Assembly: GCA_022539475.1 (NCBI GenBank)
Contig: VCMS01000003.1
Coordinates: 1-21,780, forward strand
Direction of reading: 5' to 3'
Origin: Gracilaria domingensis
Lineage: Eukaryota; Rhodophyta; Florideophyceae; Gracilariales; Gracilariaceae
Length of the DNA: 21,780 bases
Positions 1 to 7,108 of this stretch are shown here, in pieces (position 1 is the first letter of the stretch; each line of letters opens with the position of its first letter). The position numbers and the translations under genes are program-made. Below the pieces are notes generated by a model. It was not told the origin of the DNA. It saw only the letters and a program-made list of their open reading frames with translations, and did no database searches.

Positions 1-530
1 CTTCGGCAAAGGCCAGCCAGTCGATCTGAAGAATTCGACAACCGCAAGGTCGCGCTTTCTCGGTCGCTCTTGGACGCGGTGACATCGCCACCTGTTTTAT
101 CCCTGCCTAGGGGCCTGGTTTGCCATATGCATAGACCTACGGATGTCGAGCGACTACCAGTAACGCCGACTGTGCCCTATTCCAGACCACCAATTGATGG
201 CGAGCGATTTGCCAATTTGGAGTATTGCGTCACAGGACGCCCAAACGTCTCACGAGAGGAACCTTACTCGTGTGATCCGAGAAGGAGTTGCTTGGCAGTT
301 TCTGGGCGTTAAACAGAACACTGCGGCCCTATCTTATGGGGACCCGCTGCATTGTCCATACCGATCATTCGGCATTTACGCTGGCCTGTTACTCTCTATA
401 GCTCCAGAGCAATCTGAGCCCGCTTTATGGCGGTGGAGACTTCGCTTGTCGGAATTCGACTTCGAAATCCGTTACAAGAAAGGATCCTGAACACTGCAGG
501 CTGATGGCACTGTCCGCTTGGAAACAGCGG
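1..530 (+). pseudogene. pol: pol fragment: end of reverse transcriptase and RNase H domain (frameshifted)
   Basis: RNase H removes the RNA strand during reverse transcription. A proline-rich PPVLSLP segment that normally follows the RT thumb lies near 88-110. It is followed by a degraded 'IDTDAS' region near 125-150 holding the first catalytic Asp, a degraded 'SEKECLA' region near 270-295 holding the catalytic Glu, and a degraded 'TDHSAL' region near 355-375 holding the next Asp. The clearest stretch is at 412-489, where one frame reads RWRLRLSEFDFEIRYKKGS, a hallmark of the C-terminal edge of Ty3/gypsy RNase H. A TGA follows directly, but the next bases still match the usual 'NTQADALSRL' continuation in another frame, so one lost base explains the stop. 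The start is outside the window. Confidence 0.85.
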
Positions 531-845
531 CTGAAGCTGCGCCAGTCGATGATCTGGGAGATACCGTGCTCTCCTCGTGGAAGGACGGCTCGAGCGATTG
601 GCCGATGAAGAATCGCGAAGCGATGGACATCTACGATGCTGTTTAGCCGTGTTCTGACACGAAAACCCGAACCGGGCTCTTTCGTACCGATCAAGCCGGA
701 GGAAACTCATCCGGAGCAGCACACCGACCGTTTTTGCTACGGAGATTCGTAGTCGCCTAAAACGGTGCGAGCACCAGTTGCCTTTTTCGTCGAGAACGAC
801 CCAAGGAAACTTTCTACATCCGAACCGTCGGAAAAGCGCCACAGA
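531..845 (+). pseudogene. pol: pol fragment: tether between RNase H and integrase
   Basis: This stretch joins RNase H to the integrase zinc finger. In the plus frames it reads as acidic, low-complexity protein (for example ETAAEAAPVDDLGDTVLSSW near 521-580), as expected for the poorly conserved tether of Ty3/gypsy pol. No catalytic motif is expected or seen. It is split over all three frames by one-base shifts. Longer minus-strand reading frames here are antisense shadows of pol. Confidence 0.6.
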
Positions 846-1095
846 TTGTGGTTCCGCAACTCAACATTCAGTCACGAGTACTGCCATTTGTCGCGACTAC
901 GCGAAGTTGTTCAGGCCACCCTGGTGCGCAGGAAGGTTGTACTGACACCTTACGAAGGACTTTATACTGGCCAGCAATGGCGCTTTCGACGCGCTATGCC
1001 ACTGTTCGTGGATGTTCTGACTGCGCGACGACCCGCGTCAAAGCCTGCGGAAGTACTCCAAGCAAGTTGGTACTCTTCCCTGCACAGGGCTCCAC
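846..1095 (+). pseudogene. pol: pol fragment: integrase N-terminal zinc-binding domain (H2C2)
   Basis: Integrase inserts the element's cDNA into the host chromosome; its N-terminal HHCC finger helps multimerisation. The frame at 848-1099 contains GHPGAQ (second His region), a 'TDTLRRTLYWPAMA' segment typical of Ty3/gypsy integrases, and CSDCA near 1012-1030 carrying the two metal-binding cysteines. The first His region is degraded near 880-900. One or two base shifts break the domain. Confidence in identity is high and in function low. Confidence 0.8.
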
Positions 1096-1620
1096 TTGAA
1101 ATTCGGCAATTGACTTGCTCGGGCGAGTTTATCCGCACTCCCGCCGGGGAAACCGGTTTCTACTTGTGATCACCCGACCGTTTCTTCTAAAACTGGTACG
1201 ACTGTGGCCTTTGACGAAGCGTTACCGCCAGTGCGGTCGCCAAGCTTCGTACACCACTGGGTTTGTCTACGGACGCGATGACCTGTTATCGCGACAATTG
1301 GACCGGCAGTTTACGGCTAAGTTCTTCAGCGACGTTTGCCGCATCTTGCGGATCCAAACTGGTTTACGACAACATACCACCCCAGAGTAATGGGGCAAGG
1401 TTAACCGTTTTAACCGCACAATGCTCAATGCATACGGACACTTCGTTGCCGAACATCCGTCGGAGTGGATCAATACAACCGATGCGGTGACCATATGCCT
1501 ACAATACGCAGGTTCATCGCACTACTCAGATCTCGCCTTGAAGCTTTGTGCTATCACGCGTTCCACCTTCGGTGCCCTAATCGAGCCACAAGCCAACTTT
1601 GGATAAGTTCCCTCGCCTCA
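1096..1620 (+). pseudogene. pol: pol fragment: integrase catalytic core (DDE), frameshifted
   Basis: The RNase H-fold core performs 3' processing and strand transfer with a D,D,E triad. The first Asp lies in an 'IDLLGEF' segment near 1105-1130, followed by RGNRFLLVITRPF near 1143-1180. The second Asp lies in a disturbed 'LLSDNGRQFTAKFF' region near 1282-1325; QFTAKFFSDVCRILRIQ is clear in one frame. The Glu lies in a 'SNGQVERFNRT' region near 1385-1415, where two inserted bases destroy the Glu codon as written. HFVAEHPSEW-like sequence near 1435-1470 and the 'VHRTT' region near 1510-1530 complete the core. All breaks are one-base shifts rather than large deletions. Confidence 0.85.
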
Positions 1621-1960
1621 GCTCTACACAGGGCGACGCCTGGAAGGCCTGGCTTAGAACATCATTCCTACCAGTTAGGGCAAACATCGATAAGCACAGG
1701 CCGCCGTACAAGCGGAATTTCGACGCAGAATGGCGCAGGATGCCCTCAGATCATTGGAAGTTAACTACGGGCCTTCTACGCGAAGGAATACTATAACCCG
1801 GAAAAGGAGAAGAGGCATAAGCTCTCTCTTATCGCGGACGGCCCCTACAGGGTTATTCTATCACGATCACTCAACGGTCTCGTCCTCGATTATTGAGGGT
1901 GAACACGGAGCGTTTTTTCGCTTCGAATCGCGTAAAACGCCTGCCGCCCACAGGCCTGTT
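1621..1960 (+). pseudogene. pol: pol fragment: integrase C-terminal GPY/F module
   Basis: Near 1819-1858 the plus strand reads SLIADGPYRVI across adjacent frames. GPY(R/K)V is the signature of the GPY/F module in the integrase C-terminal domain of gammaretroviruses and Ty3/gypsy elements, thought to bind DNA and aid multimerisation. It is followed by a degraded 'DIEGEHERI' stretch and an 'RNRVKRLPP' end near 1925-1950, typical just before the chromodomain linker. Frames shift at least three times here. Confidence 0.75.
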
Positions 1961-3375
1961 TCGCAGAACCAAAGCAACCGGAAACGCGCGGACAAGCGCT
2001 ACGTCCTACTGTGGACCAAGCCGCGGCACCAGCGGAGCAGCGCGCTTCGTGTCCAGTCCTGCCGCATTCTAGCCCGCGACTTTGCTGAAATTTGCCGCCG
2101 CAAAGCCGGAACGCCTAACCCGCACAGTCTCGAACGGCCGCCCAAACATGTCCACTACCCGCGCGACTACTGGCCACCTCAGCGGGATAACTCACCACCA
2201 CCCCCGACCGCTCCAACTGAGACAGGGGGACAGGAGGAGGTAAGTCGCTCGATTTTCGTAGTCGCCGTCTCGACGTGGAAGTTCGCCTTTGCCCCAGGGC
2301 CTTCCGGCCGCACGCCAAGTCGTTGGATGAAAAGCACGCGGACGCCGCGACGTACAGCGAAGGTCGGAAAGAAGCGAGAACGCGCAGTCTATCGCGGAAG
2401 CTCTAAAGAGGAACGCACCACTTCGGTGGAGCACGAAGCCGGAGAACCGGAAGAACACCAGGATGTAGCTGCTGCAGAAGTCGCCGCTTCGCCGCGGATA
2501 GCACTGTACGGCCGTCACAGACGGAAGGACAAGAGCCTGCCCCAGCTGTGCAGCGTGAGACCGGTACGCCGGAAAAGAGGGTGGTAACCACCGCAGCAGC
2601 CACGTCGAATGCGGAAAGTACATGCCCGCCGCAGTCGGAGCCCGGCAGCGGCAGCGCACTCGCGTCAAAAGAAGCCGGAAGACCGGAAAAGAAGCCTGTC
2701 CAGAAAGACCGTGTTGTTACGGCAGACCCCGATTTCGGGAGATTTTATTGAAGCATCGAGTAATGAAGCCGTTGAAAACACGGAGGCAACCGCCGCAACA
2801 GCAGGCCGACATGCCACAGTAGGTGGGCAGCAGCCCAACGCTGCACACGCGCGCACGCTGCGCCAAGTGTCTGGCTTCGCCGGCGATCCGCCTCCAGTGG
2901 AGGGTGACAACACACCAGCCGGGCACGTGCCCGCTGTAAGGCTTGCGGCCGCCGGAAACGGAAATTCCGAATTTGAATCGGCAACGCACAGCCGTGCAAC
3001 GGCGCAGGCCCCACCGCCAGCAATGCTTGGCAAGGCGTCGCCTCGGCACGTGCCACGGCACCACTCGCTGGCACACCGCATTGCGGACCGTTCACCCTCA
3101 CTTCGGGAGATCTTGGCCGGAACGCCGGAAGCTCGCTATTCGAGAACACCGAAGCTCGGTAACAGCCCGACAATACGGGAAGGAAAGCCAGAACTCTGGA
3201 AGCCGGAATGACATGGAAACACCATGGTCAAAATGGCTCTCGCCTGGCGTACAGGGTGTCTTGCCGTCAGGACGGAAGCCGAAAGTAACCAATGAAGCCC
3301 ACGACGGGAGAAGTAACAACGACACCTCGAGAGAGGATACATCGACAAAGCCGCATCTTGCGCGGAAGGTCCTCC
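1961..3375 (+). pseudogene. Long low-complexity linker between integrase and chromodomain
   Basis: About 1.4 kb separates the GPY/F module from the chromodomain, longer than I would expect for chromoviruses. No domain is recognised. Parts read as Pro/Glu/Lys-rich protein with a loose recurring motif: EAGEPEE near 2439, ETGTPEK near 2557 and EAGRPEK near 2671, roughly 115 bp apart. These fall in different frames, as expected if one reading frame was broken by indels. From about 2400 the DNA is crowded with short hairpins. The repeated motif may reflect the repeated hairpin DNA (AAGCC...GGAAG) rather than protein selection, or the reverse. Whether this is coding, an insertion, or both cannot be settled here. 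Confidence 0.45.
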
Positions 3376-3581
3376 GATGAGGAGTATGTCATTGCCCGTC
3401 TGATAAGTCACGCTACGCCCCTGACGGGGAACTACTGTATCGAGTCCGTTGGTACGGCTACGCCTCTTCAGAGGATACGCACGAGCCCATTGAGCACTTG
3501 CCTCGCTCGAAGGTCTTGCAGTACCACCGTCGCACACGGACACCGATACCGGCTACGCTGGACAAGGCCCAAGTGGGTTGA
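3376..3581 (+). pseudogene. pol: Chromodomain at the integrase C terminus and pol stop codon
   Basis: The segment starts DEEYVIARLISHATP (3376-3420), shifts one frame in a run of C at about 3415-3420, and continues as VRWYGYASSEDTHEPIEHL. It ends ...ATLDKAQVG followed by TGA at 3579-3581. Chromodomains at this position bind methylated histone tails and steer integration into heterochromatin. The three cage positions known from HP1 are aromatic here: Tyr of EYVIARL, and Trp and Tyr of RWYGY, which places it with the canonical (group I) type. HP1-like proteins usually have TWEP where this copy has THEP. A single base shift is the only break, so the domain is the best preserved part of pol. Confidence 0.88.
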
Positions 3582-3773
3582 CCACCCACGTCTCTATTGA
3601 GCACAGCCGTCCCAGACGGAATATGCCGCCTCATGCGGACAATATTGCATTACGCAAGAATAAGCCGCTTCGAGCGGATGCAACCAAGTTAAGTTGAGAG
3701 CACCAAGCCGCCCTACGCGGACAGCTTTGCGCTGACAATACACGCCGCGAAACGCGGAAGCCACTTACAGTGG
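3573..3773. repeat. Densest hairpin block, spacing often 15-20 nt
   Basis: Starting at the pol stop codon, hairpins follow one another closely: 3573-3589 (GTGGGT/ACCCAC), 3592-3601, 3607-3619, 3626-3638, 3645-3657 (TTGC/GCAA), 3665-3677, 3681-3696, 3708-3720, about 3723-3733, 3745-3757 and 3761-3773 (CCACT/AGTGG). Starts are often 15-20 nt apart with 2-8 nt spacers. A 23-nt pure purine run with GAA repeats follows at 3772-3794. Confidence 0.65.
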
Positions 3774-5332
3774 AGAAGAAGAAGAAGAAAGAAGCCTAGA
3801 AGAAGGAAAAGAAGCCAGGATACTGGAATGAAGACTATGAAGTTATGATTCTACAGCCGCTCACTGCGGAAGGCTAGCCTCTCTCTCGCGGGTCATTCGC
3901 AACAGCCTTGAATGAGGTATTGCCCACTGAGAAGGGGAGAGCAGAAGAGAAATTTTGAGCCAAGCCGGCAACGGCTGGATGAATTACCACTACTATCCTG
4001 GTCATACCCCATCATCTATACCACCTTCTGGTGCCAATACATATCGCACAGTGCCGAGTCCCGTCGGTTTCTTTGCCGCAAAGACGGATTTACATTCGCC
4101 ATTACTGGAAAATTGCTCTCGACCGTTCTCGCTTTTCACGGTTTCATAGCCCAGTGTTCTTGAGTTATATGAACGCTCATGGGTGTCTGGCATCTTTTGA
4201 ACCGTTCTACGGCATTTTCGAAGTCCGTTTGTTGACGGTACGCCTTCATTTGTGACGAAGGTTTGAGCACTACAGTACTTCCAGTACGCTGGATCGGACA
4301 TGTGCTGTATCCGTCACACGGCATTCCCGAAGATCTCGGCATCGCTAGACCAACTCTTTGGATGGTACGAAGCGCCTCTGGGAGATCCTTTTCCTTGGGG
4401 GAAGGCTGGACGCGAAGTTCCGAACTCATCTCGGTCGGTCAATCAACTTGCCCTTTTGGGATGTCCGAACTGGAACGATCGCGTTTGACCCACTTAATCG
4501 GGAGCAAATTCCGATCTTTCGGCGTACATTGACTCTACCTAGAGAGACTTAAACTTGAGTTGAATGGCTTATTGCCGTCTTCAACGGTTGTGGAGTTATG
4601 GCGCTCGCGAAAACACCCCCTGTCAGGCTATTTTTAGCACAACTTGGGACAGCGCTATCTCCGCAACGCGGCAGCGGATTGAGACGGAAACTGCCATCCA
4701 AATAGAGATTTGGCAGGGCTACAAGGAATGCGAGGGAATGCCGAGTTCGGGTATCGTTCAAGCCGCTCAGCGGAGATGGTCAGTTTGCCGAATTTCGGTT
4801 GTTTACAGCATACCTGAACCGAAACGACCTCGTTTGAGGCACTTCCGGTCTTCAAATCCAACATTTTTGGGCTCGATCGTCTTGTACGACGCAGGAGAAA
4901 TATCCGACTAGCCGGTTTGCTCCGTACTTGACGGCAAGCCGAAAACTCGGAAGTGCCGAAACTGGTGAAGGACGTACTGTAGCCGATATCAGTCGGGGAT
5001 TTTCGCTCAATGACGCCACCGTCGTGGACGGGAGCCTCTCTGAGGAGGATGTAGGACTCATTGTCGCTTGTGTAGGAGACACGTACAGCCGCTAGGATGC
5101 GGAAGGGAAGCCCAACACTGGGAATTTTCGCGAACGACCTGAGAAACCTGCGGGCAGTCCGGACCCGTCGTTGACGTTGTCGACACCTCGACCAGGAGGC
5201 TCGTGGTCACTGCCCTACGCGAGAAGCCCCCTGGGGGATCTGGGACGATTCGACCGAGGAGTTCGGCTTGCGAGGATGGATTGCCGGGTTCCGGGCTCGT
5301 CAACCGCATTTTTGCGCGTTGTGCCTCGTCCT
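3582..5332 (+). other. Non-coding 3' region of the retrotransposon, no recognised gene
   Basis: About 1.75 kb lies between the pol stop and the polypurine tract. No env-like or other known protein is visible in any frame; open stretches are under about 115 codons and none resembles a family I know. 3582-3860 and 4570-5122 are hairpin-rich. 3900-4560 has few hairpins and its plus frames read as ordinary mixed protein (for example around 3955-4145), so a degraded extra reading frame cannot be excluded. Purine-rich GAA-type sequence occurs at 3772-3815. Confidence 0.6.
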
Positions 5333-5344
5333 GAGGAGGGGAGA
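5333..5344 (+). promoter_or_regulatory. Polypurine tract, plus-strand primer site
   Basis: The 12-nt purine run GAGGAGGGGAGA sits directly before TGTAGTG, the proposed LTR start. In LTR retrotransposons a purine run that resists RNase H primes plus-strand DNA synthesis at exactly this position, which fixes the LTR's first base. Confidence 0.75.
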
Positions 5345-6084
5345 TGTAGTGCAAATTGCGCCAATATTATGCGCATTTTACAGTGCATATTATGCACCGG
5401 GTGTCCATTGCTGGACCCCGGCCTGCTGGCACATTTCTTAGAATTAGTAATTTATTTTGCCTAATATTTTAGGAATTTACACTGGCACGCCTCGGCCTCC
5501 ACAGTACTTAGGTGTGCCGACTGCGCGCCAGCTTCACTCAGTAAACCTCAACGAGGCCTTTGGCTCTGATCTTCTTGCCGCTTGCGCACGGTCACCAGCC
5601 CCATCCTGGGGAATACCGCCGCAATTCCGGGCTGATCAACCAACCTCCGTCCCTGAGGAGTACTAATCCGTCGTCACGGCACTTTCTTATCTATTTTATT
5701 GTTGTCATTTCCGTCTTACGGCTTCGCTACTCTGCCCTACATTGTAGGTTTGTTTTATTTGTCTCGGAAGTTTTCCCGCTTATCGCGAGTCAGTGCTCCG
5801 CAGTGCGGCTCGTTTGTTGATCTTTTGTCGTCCCATACCGTTGGGCTGGATACCCCACTCGCTGTGGCTCGCCGGAACCATCCGGATACCTACGCCGATT
5901 CTACCCCTTCTACCTCCGACTGCACGCCCAGATCGGGGCCACCCGGATTTACACCCGGCTCGTGTTGGCCCTATCGGAGGGTTCTGCCGCTCGACTGCCC
6001 TTCACAGGGAGCAGGGCCTGAACACCCTGAGGTGCTCGTCCGCGACGCGGCTTGTTGTTTTCCCGTCGAGGGTTTTGCACCACA
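5345..6084 (+). repeat. 3' long terminal repeat of the retrotransposon (740 bp)
   Basis: It starts TGTAGTG straight after the polypurine tract and ends CACCACA, so the ends form a 6-of-7 inverted repeat of the canonical TG...CA type. The end is independently fixed because base 6085 onward matches the tandem-repeat unit (compare 8179, 10274 and 12369). The 5' part is AT-rich with several hairpins: 5383-5397, 5397-5421 (10-bp stem with one bulged base) and 5460-5473. The rest is GC-richer and carries CC..GG hairpins at 5711-5721, 5798-5808 and 5872-5885. No promoter or polyadenylation signal can be assigned with confidence. The matching 5' LTR is outside the window. Confidence 0.75.
5397..5421 (+). 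other. Strong hairpin in the LTR
   Basis: CCGGG-T-GTCCA pairs with TGGACCCCGG around a TTGC loop: ten base pairs with one bulged T, which might itself be a one-base sequencing insertion. It is the strongest local fold noticed in the LTR. It could act in the element's RNA (3' end formation or packaging), but nothing in the sequence decides this. Confidence 0.5.
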
Positions 6085-6127
6085 TAAACTTCGTTGGTTC
6101 TAGTTCTAATGTTATCCATGAACTCAT
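6085..6127 (-). pseudogene. First 43 bases of a gene A copy cut off by the retrotransposon
   Basis: The gene A start codon is at 6127-6125. Fourteen codons later the sequence runs into the LTR end at 6084. The rest of this copy, if it exists, lies beyond the retrotransposon to the left of the window. Confidence 0.4.
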
Positions 6128-6139
6128 TATAATTCTTTA

Positions 6140-6876
6140 TTAATTCCATAACCTCACGCGCCAAAAATTAAGTATTGCCGAAATAACTGCTGCAAAAACA
6201 ATGATACCTTTGATCCCGCTTAGAAGCAAAGCATCAACGCTTTCAATAACTTCGTTTATGCCCCACTTGATTTTAGCGTAATTAATCGTTTTCTTGTTTA
6301 TCACCTTGTTTAATAGTGGCAATAGTAAAGTAGAACTCCTCATGAAAGTGACTGCATATCATGATGGCATTCTTGATTGCTCCATATAAACCTCGCTATA
6401 CTTCATTTCGTACTGGAATGAATGAATGATAAACGCTTCGATATCTTTCTTATAGCCCAAGAACTCAATCGATATAAGCAGTGTTTTGGCAATCACTGAT
6501 AAATTAGTAATAAAGGGCCAGTAGTTTTCCACCTTCAAAATTTCATCAACACAGCTTAAGAGACATGCGGCCTCAGACCCTACAGGGTTAGGATCAAGAA
6601 CGATAGAGTCATGTTGCACACCCTCCAAAGAAGACATAACATCAGAAATGGAAGAGGCACGAAAGGGTAGGAAACAATAACCAGAATGGCAATACCTGAA
6701 AAAACGGACGCGATGATGATATTGAGTGATGAGAGGAGAGAAAAGAGCGAGGGAAGCGAGAGACACCAAGTTCATGACGTTCTGTCGAGATGTTGCGCGC
6801 GGGAAGTACAGACAACAAAACCTGACGAAACATTACCGTACACATTCAGAGTACCGTAAATTTGTCGTCTGGCCAT
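6140..6876 (-). pseudogene. Gene B, unit 1 copy (one-base shift)
   Basis: Same four-exon layout as the unit 2 copy: exon 1 6876-6810, exon 2 6695-6402, exon 3 6351 to about 6305, with either a stop at 6284-6282 or a last exon ending at the stop 6142-6140. One G is missing in a G run near 6665, which shifts the frame within the first hydrophobic segment. Introns 1 and 2 are 114 and 50 nt. Because the error is in a homopolymer it may be a sequencing fault. Confidence 0.35.
6614..6810. repeat. Internal duplicated block, copy in gene B
   Basis: This 197-bp block and 7114-7311 are direct repeats about 500 bp apart within one unit, clearly similar but diverged by many substitutions. Both run from the TTGCACACCCTCC end to GGGAAGTACA. 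Within gene B the block covers intron 1 and the start of exon 2. The pair recurs in every unit. Confidence 0.85.
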
Positions 6877-7108
6877 TCAAAAAACTACTCTCGATACATT
6901 TCTGCTACAAGTGATAACAAAACCGAAACCAAAAACTCCTGAATAATTTAGCTGCCAAACCCACAGGCAGCCCGTTCAAGACAAGTCGACCGGCGCACCA
7001 AGCTGGCTGCCATGCTGCTGATGAGATGTCTGCCAATCTGTTGCCAATCTTTGCCACTCTGGCAAAATACCAAAAGTAGCCCTGTAAGACGGGCGCTGTC
7101 AGACATGG

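Larger units (their letters stand above)
2400..5122. repeat. String of short variable hairpins (CC-N-loop-N-GG type)
   Basis: Perfect inverted repeats with 4-6 bp stems and 2-7 nt loops occur every 15-45 bp through most of this interval. Verified positions include 2709-2722, 2728-2739, 3117-3128, 3132-3144, 3149-3159, 3166-3179, 3188-3199, 3607-3619, 3626-3638, 3665-3677, 3708-3720, 3745-3757, 4939-4950, 4983-4996, 5019-5031, 5035-5045, 5089-5102 and 5111-5122. Stems begin CC and end GG, but the inner bases change together: CCGC/GCGG, CCGT/ACGG, CCGA/TCGG, CCAG/CTGG, CCTC/GAGG, CCCA/TGGG, CCAC/GTGG. Outer flanks are often AAG before and GAAG after. Such paired variation points to selection or a copying process acting on the fold rather than on the sequence. 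The chromodomain (3376-3581) and 3900-4560 hold fewer. Confidence 0.7.
1..6084 (+). mobile_element. 3' portion of a Ty3/gypsy chromodomain LTR retrotransposon
   Basis: The plus strand carries, in order, RNase H, integrase zinc finger, integrase core, GPY/F module, chromodomain, a polypurine tract and a 3' LTR. This is the order of the chromovirus branch of Ty3/gypsy (Metaviridae) elements. The 5' LTR, gag, protease and most of reverse transcriptase lie outside the window. Frames change every few dozen codons through one-base insertions or deletions, so no full-length pol is readable as given. The element ends at the CACCACA of its LTR and abuts a tandem-repeat unit, which shows it inserted into the array. 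The wording of RNase H and chromodomain recalls oomycete elements; that taxon call is from memory and moderate only. Confidence 0.88.

Noticed and set aside
194..2668. Dozens of plus- and minus-strand open frames of 60-285 codons across pol
   Set aside because: They are pieces of one pol reading frame split by base shifts, or antisense shadows of it, and were merged into the domain features.
3582..5332. env-like gene in the 3' region of the retrotransposon
   Set aside because: No long frame, signal peptide, furin-like site or fusion segment could be read, even allowing for base shifts.
5345..6084. Stramenopile effector-type genes (RxLR or Crinkler) in the flanks
   Set aside because: Open frames in this interval show no signal peptide with RxLR-EER or LFLAK motif; the segment is explained as an LTR.
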